Shown here in pieces: positions 40,868 to 49,510 of a stretch of 64,000 nucleotides of DNA. The notes below the pieces were generated by a model. The model saw only the letters and a list, made by a program, of their open reading frames with translations, was not told the DNA's origin and did not search any database. The DNA is taken from positions 310,001 to 374,000 of the forward strand of contig NZ_CP032346.1 in the NCBI RefSeq assembly GCF_005222205.1, written 5' to 3'. The position numbers were made by a program, and so were the translations under genes. The stretch is from Azospirillum brasilense (lineage in GTDB: Bacteria > Pseudomonadota > Alphaproteobacteria > Azospirillales > Azospirillaceae). Position 1 is the stretch's first letter, and each line of letters starts with the position of its first letter.

Positions 40868-43039
40868 ATGATCCGGCAATATGAGCTTGTCGAACGCGTC
40901 AAGGCGTACGACCCCTCGGCGGACGAGGAGCTGCTCAACCGCGCCTACGTCTTCTCCATGAAGGCGCACGGTTCGCAGACCCGCGCCTCGGGCGATCCCT
41001 ATTTCCTCCACCCGCTGGAAGTCGCCGGCATCCTCACCCAGCTCAAGCTGGACGCCGGGACCATCGCGACGGCGCTGCTGCACGACACGGTCGAAGACAC
41101 GGTCGCCACGCTGGAGGACATCGAAAAGCACTTCGGCAAGGAGATCGCCCGTCTGGTCGACGGCGTGACCAAGCTGTCGCGCCTGGAACTGCACAGCGAG
41201 CAGGCCAAGCAGGCCGAGAATTTCCGCAAGCTGGTGTTGGCCATGTCGGAGGACATCCGCGTCCTCCTCGTGAAGCTGGCCGACCGCCTGCACAACATGC
41301 GCACGCTGTTCCACCTGAAGAACCCGGACAAGCGCAAGCGCATCGCCCGCGAAACGATCGAGATCTACGCGCCGCTCGCCGAGCGCATCGGCATGCATCA
41401 GGTCAAGGACGAGCTGGAGGATCTCTCCTTCGCGGAGCTGAACCCGGACGCCCGCGACAGCATCCTGGCCCAGCTCTCCCGCCTGCGCACCGAGGGCGAG
41501 AACCGCGTCCAGCGGATCATCCAGGAACTCCGCGGCACGCTGGCGGAGGAGGGGCTGCCGAACGCCGGGGTCACCGGGCGCGAGAAGACCGCCTATTCGA
41601 TCTGGCGCAAGCTGCAGCGCAAGAACGTCAGCTTCGAGCAGCTGTCGGACATCATGGCCTTCCGGATCATGGTGGACACGGTGCCGGAATGCTATCAGGC
41701 GCTGGGCGTCATCCACGCCCACTACCCGGTCGTTCCGGGGCGCTTCAAGGACTACATCTCGACGCCCAAGCCCAACGGCTACCGCTCGCTCCACACCGGG
41801 GTGATCGGTCCGGAGCGCAACCGGATCGAAGTGCAGATCCGCACCAGCGACATGCACGAGATCTGCGAACTCGGCGTCGCCGCCCACTGGGCCTACAAGC
41901 AGGGCGAGCCGCGGACCCAGCAGGGGCGCGAGTACCGCTGGCTGCGCGAGCTTCTGGACATCCTGGAGCACGCCCAGAAGCCCGAGGAGTTCCTGGAGCA
42001 CACCAAGCTGGAGCTGTTCCAGGACCAGGTCTTCTGCTTCACGCCGAAGGGCGACCTGATCGCGCTGCCGCGCGGGGCGACTCCGGTGGACTTCGCCTAC
42101 GCCGTCCATTCCGAGGTCGGCGACCACTGCGTCGGCGCCAAGATCAACGGACGCATGCTGCCGCTGCGCACGCAGCTGCAAAACGGCGATCAGGTCGACA
42201 TCATCACCTCCAAGGCCCAGACCCCGGTTCCGGGCTGGGAACGCTTCGTCGTCACCGGCAAGGCGCGGGCGCGCATCCGCAAGTTCCTGCGCACCCAGCA
42301 GCGCACCCAGTACATCGAGCTGGGCCGCGCCATCCTGCAGCGCCAGTTCAAGTCGGAAGGCTACGAGTTCTCGGAAAAGGCGCTGGAAGGCGTCATCAAG
42401 ATCTTCCAGCAGCCGAGCGCCGACGACCTGCTGGCCAGCGTCGGGTCCGGCCTGCATTCCGGCCGCGAGGTCTTCCACGCCGTCTTCCCCGGCCACAAGC
42501 CGCATGTGGCGACGCCGAAGGAAGGTGACGACAAGAACGCCATCACGGTGCCGAAGCCCAAGCCGAAGGCGAAGGGCAACAACGCGCCGCTGCCGATCCG
42601 CGGCCTGATCCCCGGCATGGCGGTCCACTACGCCCGCTGCTGCCACCCGCTGCCGGGCGACCGCATCGTCGGCATCGTGACCACCGGCAAGGGCGTGACC
42701 ATCCACACCATCGACTGCGAGACTCTGGAGAGCTTCCACGAGTCGCCGGAGCGCTGGATCGACGTCGCCTGGGACATCGGTCCGGACAGCCCGGAGGAGC
42801 ATGTCGGGCGCATCTCGCTGGTGGTCAACAACGAGCCGGGCTCGCTCGGCACGCTGTCCACGGTCATCGGCAAGAACGGCGGCAACATCACGAACCTGAA
42901 GATCACCAGCCGCAACACCGACTTCTTCGAGCTGCTGATCGACATCGACGTGAAGGACGCCAAGCATCTGACCAACATCATGGCGGCGCTGCGCGCCACC
43001 CCCGCCATCAACGCGGTGGAGCGGGCGCGGGGGCGGTGA
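40868..43039 (+). CDS. rel: bifunctional (p)ppGpp synthetase/hydrolase (Rel/SpoT)
   Basis: A 723-residue RSH protein in standard order: HD hydrolase (about 20-180; HGSQTRASGDPYFLHPLEVA, LLHDTVEDTVATLE, LVKLADRLHNMRTL), synthetase (about 225-345; YSIWRKLQRKNVSFEQLSDIMAFRI, PKPNGYRSLHTGVIGP, RIEVQIRTSDMHEI), TGS (about 385-450; VFCFTPKGDLIALPRGATPVDFAY) and C-terminal ACT (GSLGTLSTVIGKNGGNITNLK). Both enzymatic halves keep their key motifs, so it can make and break (p)ppGpp, as expected for the single RSH of most alphaproteobacteria. It is the second gene of the rpoZ-rel pair. Confidence 0.97.
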   Translation: MIRQYELVERVKAYDPSADEELLNRAYVFSMKAHGSQTRASGDPYFLHPLEVAGILTQLKLDAGTIATALLHDTVEDTVATLEDIEKHFGKEIARLVDGVTKLSRLELHSEQAKQAENFRKLVLAMSEDIRVLLVKLADRLHNMRTLFHLKNPDKRKRIARETIEIYAPLAERIGMHQVKDELEDLSFAELNPDARDSILAQLSRLRTEGENRVQRIIQELRGTLAEEGLPNAGVTGREKTAYSIWRKLQRKNVSFEQLSDIMAFRIMVDTVPECYQALGVIHAHYPVVPGRFKDYISTPKPNGYRSLHTGVIGPERNRIEVQIRTSDMHEICELGVAAHWAYKQGEPRTQQGREYRWLRELLDILEHAQKPEEFLEHTKLELFQDQVFCFTPKGDLIALPRGATPVDFAYAVHSEVGDHCVGAKINGRMLPLRTQLQNGDQVDIITSKAQTPVPGWERFVVTGKARARIRKFLRTQQRTQYIELGRAILQRQFKSEGYEFSEKALEGVIKIFQQPSADDLLASVGSGLHSGREVFHAVFPGHKPHVATPKEGDDKNAITVPKPKPKAKGNNAPLPIRGLIPGMAVHYARCCHPLPGDRIVGIVTTGKGVTIHTIDCETLESFHESPERWIDVAWDIGPDSPEEHVGRISLVVNNEPGSLGTLSTVIGKNGGNITNLKITSRNTDFFELLIDIDVKDAKHLTNIMAALRATPAINAVERARGR

Positions 43040-43180
43040 CTCCGGCGGCGCGGCACCGCCGGGGCGAAAGCCCGACAATGACGGCGTGACGCGACGCTGC
43101 ACCGCCGCTATATAGCAGGGAGAACCGGTGCCCGCCGGATGCAGGATGCGGGACCGGCGCGACACCGGAGTTTCGAGCCT

Positions 43181-43933
43181 ATGCCCCGCCCTCTGCGCCT
43201 CGGCGTGAACATCGACCATGTGGCGACCGTCCGCAACGCGCGGGGCGGGCGCCACCCCGATCCCGTGCGCGCCGCGAAGCTCGCCGCCGAGGCCGGGGCC
43301 GACGGCATCACCGCCCATCTGCGCGAAGACCGCCGCCATATCACCGATTCCGACATCGACCGTCTGATGGCGGAGATCAAGCTGCCGCTGAACCTGGAGA
43401 TGGCGGCGACGGACGAGATGCTCGCCATCGCGCTGCGCCACAAGCCGCACGCCTGCTGCCTCGTCCCGGAGAAGCGCACCGAGGTCACCACCGAAGGCGG
43501 GCTGGACGTCGCCGGGCAGATGGAAAATCTGAAGCGCACCGTCGGCGATCTCGGCGCCGCGGGCATCCGCGTCTCGCTGTTCATCGACCCGGAGCCGGCG
43601 CAGCTCGACGCGGCGAAGGCCTTGGGCGCGCCCGTGGTGGAACTGCACACCGGCGCCTATTGCGACGCGCCCGCCGGGGCGGAGCGCGCGGCGGAGCTGG
43701 AGCGCATCGTCCGGGCGGCGGCCCACGCCGAGGCGATCGGCCTGGAGTGCCACGCCGGTCATGGGCTGAGCTACGAGACGGTCGGGGCGGTCGCCGCCAT
43801 CCCGACCATCGTCGAGCTGAACATCGGTCATTTCCTGATCGGCGAGGCGATCTTCGTCGGGCTGGGCAACACGCTCCAGCGCATGCGCGCCGTCATGAAG
43901 GACGCCCGCGCTGCGGCGAGGAGCGTCTCATGA
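43181..43933 (+). CDS. pdxJ: pyridoxine 5'-phosphate synthase PdxJ
   Basis: The 250-residue TIM-barrel enzyme has the PdxJ marks [31 protein letters not shown] (catalytic His/Arg), [28 protein letters not shown] (phosphate and substrate site) and [28 protein letters not shown]. It condenses 1-deoxyxylulose-5-phosphate with 3-amino-2-oxopropyl phosphate to form pyridoxine 5'-phosphate, the last ring-closing step of DXP-dependent vitamin B6 synthesis. Start ATG 43181 is the family start. Its TGA overlaps the acpS ATG (43930), indicating coupled translation. Confidence 0.97.
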   Translation: MPRPLRLGVNIDHVATVRNARGGRHPDPVRAAKLAAEAGADGITAHLREDRRHITDSDIDRLMAEIKLPLNLEMAATDEMLAIALRHKPHACCLVPEKRTEVTTEGGLDVAGQMENLKRTVGDLGAAGIRVSLFIDPEPAQLDAAKALGAPVVELHTGAYCDAPAGAERAAELERIVRAAAHAEAIGLECHAGHGLSYETVGAVAAIPTIVELNIGHFLIGEAIFVGLGNTLQRMRAVMKDARAAARSVS

Positions 43934-44385
43934 TCCTCGGCATCGGGAACGACCTGATCGACATCCGCCGGATCGAGCAGTCGCTGGACCGGTTCGGGGA
44001 CCGCTTCATCGCCCGAATCTTCACCGATGTGGAGCGCGCGAAGTCCGAGCGCCGCGCCGGCGCCGCCGGCAAGCACAGCGCGCGGGCCGCGACCTACGCA
44101 AAGCGCTTCGCCGCCAAGGAGGCCTGCTCCAAGGCGCTGGGCACCGGCTTCCGCGACGGCGTGTTCTGGCGCGACATGGGGGTGGTGAACCTGCCCTCCG
44201 GCCAGCCGACCATGCGCCTGACCGGCGGGGCGCTGGAGCGGCTGCAGGCGATCACGCCGCCCGGCATGCAGGCGCGCATCCACGTGACGCTGACCGACGA
44301 GTACCCGATGGCCGAGGCCTTCGTCATCATCAGCGCCGAGCCGGCCGACACTTCCATCACCACCTCCACGGCACCATCCGCATGA
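43930..44385 (+). CDS. acpS: holo-[acyl-carrier-protein] synthase
   Basis: A 151-residue phosphopantetheinyl transferase: [16 protein letters not shown] (Mg-binding Asp), [27 protein letters not shown] (catalytic Glu/Lys block) and [17 protein letters not shown]. It transfers 4'-phosphopantetheine from CoA to apo-ACP. The length is slightly above the usual 125-140 because of an insert near residue 45 ([15 protein letters not shown]) and a short tail. It overlaps both neighbours by four bases (ATGA at each junction), so pdxJ, acpS and lepB form one translationally coupled unit. Confidence 0.97.
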   Translation: MILGIGNDLIDIRRIEQSLDRFGDRFIARIFTDVERAKSERRAGAAGKHSARAATYAKRFAAKEACSKALGTGFRDGVFWRDMGVVNLPSGQPTMRLTGGALERLQAITPPGMQARIHVTLTDEYPMAEAFVIISAEPADTSITTSTAPSA

Positions 44386-45152
44386 CCATGAACAGAGAGA
44401 CCGCCTTGACCGGCAAAACCAAAGAGACAGGCGGCTTTGCCGAGACGGTGAAGACGGTCTTCTACGCGGTCATCATCGCCTTCGGCGTGCGGACCTTCGC
44501 CTTCGAGCCTTTCAACATCCCGTCCGGGTCGATGATCCCGACGCTGCTGATCGGCGACTATCTGTTCGTGTCCAAGTTCTCCTACGGATACAGCAAGTAC
44601 ACGGTCGGCTTCGGGCTGCCGCTGTTCGAGGGGCGCATCCTCGGCCACGCGCCGGAGCGCGGCGACGTCGCCGTGTTCAAGCTGCCGCGCGACAACAAGA
44701 CCGACTACATCAAGCGCGTCATCGGCCTGCCGGGCGACACCGTCCAGGTGACCGGCGGCGTTCTGCACATCAACGGCCAGCCGGTGAAGCGCGAGCGCAT
44801 CGAGGACTATGTGTCCCGCGACGCGCTGGGCCGCGAGGTCCGCATTGCCCAATATGTGGAGACCCTGCCGGGCGGGCGCAGCCACCGCATCATCGAGGAG
44901 TCGGACAACGGTCCGCTCGACAACACCCCGGCCTTCAAGGTGCCGGCGAACCACCTGTTCATGATGGGCGACAACCGCGACAACTCGCTGGACAGCCGCG
45001 TCCCGTCGCAGGTGGGGTATGTCCCGATGGAGAATCTGGTCGGACGCGCCGAATTCCTGTTCTTCTCGCTGGAGGACGGGACGCGCTTCTTCGAGGTGTG
45101 GCGCTGGCCGGCGGACCTGCGGTTCAGCCGCCTGTTCAACGCCGTGAAGTGA
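44382..45152 (+). CDS. lepB: signal peptidase I
   Basis: A 256-residue type I signal peptidase with one N-terminal TM helix ([19 protein letters not shown]) and catalytic dyad Ser50 in [21 protein letters not shown] and Lys111 in [12 protein letters not shown]; box [14 protein letters not shown] is intact. It cleaves signal peptides of exported proteins on the periplasmic side of the inner membrane. Start ATG at 44382 overlaps acpS; a second ATG is two codons downstream. The next gene, rnc, begins 63 bases later, the common lepB-rnc-era order. Confidence 0.96.
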   Translation: MTMNRETALTGKTKETGGFAETVKTVFYAVIIAFGVRTFAFEPFNIPSGSMIPTLLIGDYLFVSKFSYGYSKYTVGFGLPLFEGRILGHAPERGDVAVFKLPRDNKTDYIKRVIGLPGDTVQVTGGVLHINGQPVKRERIEDYVSRDALGREVRIAQYVETLPGGRSHRIIEESDNGPLDNTPAFKVPANHLFMMGDNRDNSLDSRVPSQVGYVPMENLVGRAEFLFFSLEDGTRFFEVWRWPADLRFSRLFNAVK

Positions 45153-45215
45153 GCCCCGCACAGCACCGGGGCGCGGAGACCGATTATTGTGAGCGCTGAA
45201 GAACGGGGGACACCC

Positions 45216-45965
45216 ATGGCGTCCGACGCGGACGTGAGCGCCGATTCCGCCGACCTTGCGGGGCTGGCCGCCGCCATCGGCCACCGCTTTGCCGACCCGC
45301 AACGGCTGGCCGACGCGGTCACCCATCCCAGCCTGATGGGGCTGGAACGCAACGTTCGCGGTGGACGGCCCGAGCAGGGGCCGGGCCTCGCCTATGAACG
45401 GCTGGAGTTCCTGGGCGACCGGGTGCTCGGCCTCGTCATCGCGGAATGGCTGCTGGAGCGCTTCCCCAACGAGCGCGAGGGCGCGCTTGCCAAGCGGCAT
45501 GTCTCGCTGGTCCGGCGGGAGGCGCTGAGCCGCGTCGCCGACGCGTTGCAGCTGGGGCGCTACCTGCGCCTGTCCCCGTCCGAGGCGCAGGGCGGCGGGC
45601 GCAGCAACAACACCATCCTGGCGGACGCCTGCGAGGCGGTGATCGGGGCGCTCTATCTGGATGGCGGCATGGACAAGGCGCGGGACTTCATCCGCGGGGC
45701 CTGGGCCGGGCAGATCGACCGCGCGGACCCGCCGCCGCTGGATTCCAAGACGGCGTTGCAGGAATGGGCGCAGGGCAACAAGCGGCCCCTTCCCACCTAT
45801 GAACTGATCGAGCAGAGCGGCCCGGCGCACGAGCCGGTGTTCCGCATCGCGGTCCGTCTGAAGGGCATGGAGCCGGTGACGGCCACCGGCCCGTCCAAGC
45901 GGGTCGCCGAACGGAAAGCGGCCAGCGCCTTGCTGCGCCAATTGGGAGTGCAGGTCGATGACTGA
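45216..45965 (+). CDS. rnc: ribonuclease III
   Basis: A 249-residue RNase III: catalytic motif ERLEFLGDRVLGLVIA (Glu and Asp metal ligands), LADACEAVIGALYLDGG with the second acidic pair, and a C-terminal dsRNA-binding domain (DSKTALQEWAQGNKRPLPTYELI, GPSKRVAERKAASALL). It cleaves double-stranded RNA in rRNA and mRNA processing. ATG 45216 follows gaacggggga; a GTG at 45189 is an alternative giving nine more residues. Its end overlaps era by eight bases. Confidence 0.96.
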   Translation: MASDADVSADSADLAGLAAAIGHRFADPQRLADAVTHPSLMGLERNVRGGRPEQGPGLAYERLEFLGDRVLGLVIAEWLLERFPNEREGALAKRHVSLVRREALSRVADALQLGRYLRLSPSEAQGGGRSNNTILADACEAVIGALYLDGGMDKARDFIRGAWAGQIDRADPPPLDSKTALQEWAQGNKRPLPTYELIEQSGPAHEPVFRIAVRLKGMEPVTATGPSKRVAERKAASALLRQLGVQVDD

Positions 45966-46986
45966 CGGCCGCGACAAGTTTGAAGACGACGATTTCGACG
46001 ATAAGGACGAGGGCGTGAGCGAGAGCGTGGATGAGGGTGCCGACACTGGTGCCGAAGAAGGCGCCGAAGAGGCTGCCTATGTGCCCGAGAACCCGCGCTG
46101 TGGATTCGTCGCCCTGGTCGGCGCGCCGAACGCCGGGAAGTCCACCCTGCTGAACGCGATGGTCGGCTCCAAGGTGTCGATCGTCAGCTCCAAGGTGCAG
46201 ACGACCCGCACGCGCGTGCTGGGCATCACCATCGCCGGCGACAGCCAGATCATCTTCGTGGACACCCCCGGCATCTTCAAGCCGAAGCGCCGGCTGGACC
46301 GCGCCATGGTGGCCGCGGCCTGGCAGGGGGCGGAGGATGCCGATCTGGTCGGCCTGCTGTTCGACGTGTCGCGCCGCAGCATCGACCAGGACACGCAGGG
46401 CATCATCGCCCGGCTGAAGGAGCAGGGGCGCAAGGCCATCCTGATCCTGAACAAGATCGACCTCGTGCCGCGCGAGAAGCTGCTGGGCCTCGCCGACAGC
46501 TTCAACCAGGAAGGCATCTTCACCGACATCTTCATGCTGTCCGCCTCGACCGGCGACGGCGTGGAGCATCTGCGCGGCTTCCTGGCCGCCCGCATGCCGG
46601 AAGGCCCCTGGCATTACCCGGAGGACCAGATCTCCGACATGCCGATGCGTCTCCTGGCGGCGGAGATCACCCGCGAGAAGCTGTTCCAGCAGCTTCACCA
46701 GGAACTCCCCTACGCGGCGACGGTCGAGACCGAGCAGTGGGAGGAGTTCGAGAACGGGTCGGTCAAGATCTCCCAGGTCGTGTATGTCCAGCGCGACAGC
46801 CAGAAGGCCATCGTGCTCGGCAAGCAGGGCTCCCGCATCAAGGCGCTGGGGCAGGCCGCCCGCACCGAGCTGGAGGAGATGCTGGAGCAGCGCGTGCACC
46901 TGATGCTGTTCGTCAAGGTGCGCGAGGACTGGGAGAACGACCCGGAGCGCTACGAGGCGTGGAACCTCGACTTCGGCGCGTCCTAA
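45958..46986 (+). CDS. era: GTPase Era, with acidic N-terminal extension
   Basis: A 342-residue Era. The G domain has VALVGAPNAGKSTLLNAMVG (G1), TTRTRVLGI (G2), IIFVDTPGIF (G3), ILILNKIDLV (G4) and LSASTGDGV (G5); the KH domain has KAIVLGKQGSRIKALGQAAR. Era binds the 3' end of 16S rRNA to assist 30S assembly. The first 45 residues before the G domain are an unusual strongly acidic extension (EDDDFDDKDEGVSESVDEGAD), absent from E. coli Era (301 residues). An alternative, later start is not favoured because the ATG at 45958 overlaps rnc in the usual coupled way. Confidence 0.97.
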   Translation: MTDGRDKFEDDDFDDKDEGVSESVDEGADTGAEEGAEEAAYVPENPRCGFVALVGAPNAGKSTLLNAMVGSKVSIVSSKVQTTRTRVLGITIAGDSQIIFVDTPGIFKPKRRLDRAMVAAAWQGAEDADLVGLLFDVSRRSIDQDTQGIIARLKEQGRKAILILNKIDLVPREKLLGLADSFNQEGIFTDIFMLSASTGDGVEHLRGFLAARMPEGPWHYPEDQISDMPMRLLAAEITREKLFQQLHQELPYAATVETEQWEEFENGSVKISQVVYVQRDSQKAIVLGKQGSRIKALGQAARTELEEMLEQRVHLMLFVKVREDWENDPERYEAWNLDFGAS

Positions 46987-47065
46987 AGCGCCGGTCAGGG
47001 TATAGGCGCGGGCGGACGGTCCCCCATATAGAGGGGCGATCGTCCCCAACAGTGACCGGCTGACC

Positions 47066-48481
47066 GTGCGCGTGCCCATTTTCAACGACCTGTACGACGC
47101 CGGCTCGCGCCTGTTGGGGCGGGCCGGCGATCTCGTTTCCGGCGGCATCCTGGAGCAGGACGTCCGTCTCGGCGTCACCGGCCTGCGGCGGTCCGGCAAG
47201 ACCGTCTTCGTCACCTCGCTCGTCGACAACCTGCTGAAGGCCGGGCGGCTCCCCTTCCTCGACGTCGTGTCCTCCGGCCGCTTCCAGGCGTCGCGGCTGC
47301 GTCCGCAGCCCGACGCCCAGGTCCCCCGCTTCGAGGTGGAGCAGCGGCTGGCCGAACTGGCCGGTCCGTCGCCCCATTGGCCGACCGAGACTCGGGGGAT
47401 CAGCCAGCTCCGCCTGTCCATGCGCTACCGCCCGAACGCCGTGCTGAAGCGCACGGTGCAGCCGGTCGCCACCCTGAATCTGGACATTGTCGACTATCCC
47501 GGCGAATGGCTGCTCGACCTGCCGCTGCTCCACCAGTCCTTCGCGGAATGGAGCGCGCTGACCCTGGAGCTGGCCGGGCGGGCGCCGCGCGACGAGCTGT
47601 CGGTGTCCTGGCGCGGTTGGCTCGCCACCATCGACACGGCGGCCCCGGCGGAGGAGGAGCAGGCGCGGCGCGGGGCGGCGCTGTTCACCGACTACCTGCA
47701 CGCCTGTCGCCGCTCCGACAATCTGCTCAGCCTGATCCAGCCGGGGCGCTTCGTCGAACCGGGCGACATGGCCAACGCGCCGCTGCTGACCTTCTGCCCG
47801 CTGCCGGGCGACCGTCCGCGTGCGCGCGGCAGCCTGTGGGCGCTGATGGAGGACCGCTACGAGGCGTACAAGTCCAAGGTGGTCCGCCGCTTCTTCGCCG
47901 AGCATTTCGCGCGGCTCGACCGCCAGATCGTCCTGATCGACGTGCTGGGCGCGCTGAACTCCGGACCGGCGGGCATGGCGGACATGAAGCGTGCCCTGGA
48001 GCTGAGTCTGGAGCCGTTCCGCCACGGGTCGAGCAGTTGGCTGGACTGGCTGCTGGGCCGGAAGATCGATCGCGTGCTGTTCGCCGCGACCAAGGCCGAC
48101 CATGTCGCCTCGCACCAGCACAACAGCCTGCGCCATCTGCTGGACCGGCTGGTCTCCGACGCCCGCGCCGGCATCCGCTTCGAAGGGGCGCAGGTGGAGA
48201 CCATGGCGATCGCCGCCCTGAAATCGACCGAGACGGTGGTGACCGAGCATGAGGGGCGGCAGTTGCGCTGCGTGCGCGGCGTGCCGCTCGGCCGCGACCG
48301 CCCGACTGTGCTGTTCCCCGGCGAGATCCCGGAGGACGCCGACTTCCCGCCGGGGCAGGAGCGGCCTTACAATTTCATGGCCTTCCAGCCGCCCGCCGAC
48401 CTCGCCCGCGAGGCGCGCGGTCTGCCGCACATCCGCCTGGATCAGGCCATGCAGTTCCTGCTGGGGGATTATCTGGAATGA
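47066..48481 (+). CDS. YcjX family P-loop protein (DUF463)
   Basis: A 471-residue protein of the DUF463/YcjX family: P-loop in VRLGVTGLRRSGKTVFVTSL, FLDVVSSGRF, TRGISQLRLSMRYRP, VDYPGEWLLDLPLL, and RIVLFAATKADHV-type base motif (here RVLFAATKADHVASHQH). YcjX is a GTP-binding stress protein in enterobacteria, co-transcribed with ycjF. The GTG at 47066 opens the frame. The next gene overlaps its stop by four bases. Confidence 0.9.
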   Translation: MRVPIFNDLYDAGSRLLGRAGDLVSGGILEQDVRLGVTGLRRSGKTVFVTSLVDNLLKAGRLPFLDVVSSGRFQASRLRPQPDAQVPRFEVEQRLAELAGPSPHWPTETRGISQLRLSMRYRPNAVLKRTVQPVATLNLDIVDYPGEWLLDLPLLHQSFAEWSALTLELAGRAPRDELSVSWRGWLATIDTAAPAEEEQARRGAALFTDYLHACRRSDNLLSLIQPGRFVEPGDMANAPLLTFCPLPGDRPRARGSLWALMEDRYEAYKSKVVRRFFAEHFARLDRQIVLIDVLGALNSGPAGMADMKRALELSLEPFRHGSSSWLDWLLGRKIDRVLFAATKADHVASHQHNSLRHLLDRLVSDARAGIRFEGAQVETMAIAALKSTETVVTEHEGRQLRCVRGVPLGRDRPTVLFPGEIPEDADFPPGQERPYNFMAFQPPADLAREARGLPHIRLDQAMQFLLGDYLE

Positions 48482-49506
48482 GCGAGCGCACGCGCGACCG
48501 CCACTGGGTCCCGCCGATGGAGCTGGACCCCACCCGCGCCGCTCCGGTCCCCGCGGCGGAGGAGGAGGCGATCATCGCCGGCCCCCTGGCCGGTTCGGCG
48601 GCGGAACGCCTCCCGGCGCTGCTGGCGGAGGACCGGCCGCGCAGCCGGCTGGGCCGCTGGCTCGCCGGGTCGGTCGCCGCGCTGGTGCTGATCGCACTGG
48701 GCTTCGACACCTGGGACCTGTTCAACCGCGCCTTCGCCACCAGCGCCGCGCTGGGCGTCCTGGTGGCCGCCGCCGTGACGGTGGCGGGCGGGGCGGCGCT
48801 CGCCATGCTGCTGCGCGAACTGCGCGCGCTGCGCCGCCTGCGCAGGATCGAGGAGCTGCGCGGCGAGGCCGGGCGCCTGTCCATGGAGATCGTGACCAAG
48901 GCCGGGGAGCCGGGCCACGCCGAGCGCTTCGCCGGGTCGCTGACCCGCCTCTATGAGGGGCGCCCTGATCTGGCGCCCTCGCTGGAGCGGGTGCGCGACC
49001 ATGTGACGGACGCCCACGACGACGCGGAGATCCTGCGCCTGCTCGACCGCGAGGTGATGGGGCCGCTCGATCGCCGCGCCTACCATACCGTCCTGCGGGC
49101 GTCGCGCGACACGGCCGTGGCGACGGCGCTCAGCCCGGCCGCGGTCGTCGACCTCGCGGTGGTTCTGTGGCGCAACCTGAAGCTGGTGCGGGAGATCGCG
49201 GCGCTCTACGGCGCGCGGCCCGGCTATGTCGGGTCGCTGCGGCTGTTGCGGCGGATGCTCGCCAACCTCGCGGTGGCCGGGGTGGCCGAGAGCGCCCACC
49301 ATGTCGCCGTCGAGGCGCTGGGCGGCTCCATCGCCGCGGCCATCTCCACCCGCATGGGGCAGGGGGTGATCAACGGTCTGCTGACCGCGCGGGTCGGGCT
49401 GACCGCCATGCATCTGTGCCGCCCCATCGCCTTCGGGCCGGACAACCGGCCGAGCATGGGCCAGATCCGCAAGGAGCTGCTGTCGCTGCCGAAGCAGGTG
49501 CTGTAG
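48478..49506 (+). CDS. YcjF-like membrane protein (TIGR01620/DUF697)
   Basis: A 342-residue protein with a cytosolic N-terminus, two adjacent TM helices (WLAGSVAALVLIALGFDTWDL; ALGVLVAAAVTVAGGAALAMLL), a helical middle and the DUF697 C-terminal part (AVVDLAVVLWRNLKLVREIAALYGARPGYVGSLRLLRRMLANLAV is the core; quoted here only as VLWRNLKLVREIAALYG). The family pairs with YcjX/DUF463 and this ATGA overlap (48478-48481) fits that. Possibly a membrane anchor for the P-loop partner in envelope stress. Confidence 0.9.
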   Translation: MSERTRDRHWVPPMELDPTRAAPVPAAEEEAIIAGPLAGSAAERLPALLAEDRPRSRLGRWLAGSVAALVLIALGFDTWDLFNRAFATSAALGVLVAAAVTVAGGAALAMLLRELRALRRLRRIEELRGEAGRLSMEIVTKAGEPGHAERFAGSLTRLYEGRPDLAPSLERVRDHVTDAHDDAEILRLLDREVMGPLDRRAYHTVLRASRDTAVATALSPAAVVDLAVVLWRNLKLVREIAALYGARPGYVGSLRLLRRMLANLAVAGVAESAHHVAVEALGGSIAAAISTRMGQGVINGLLTARVGLTAMHLCRPIAFGPDNRPSMGQIRKELLSLPKQVL

Positions 49507-49510
49507 CCGC

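Noticed and set aside
40823..43831. Antisense open frame of 1002 codons opposite rel and pdxJ
   Set aside because: Shadow of well-conserved genes; no domain content.
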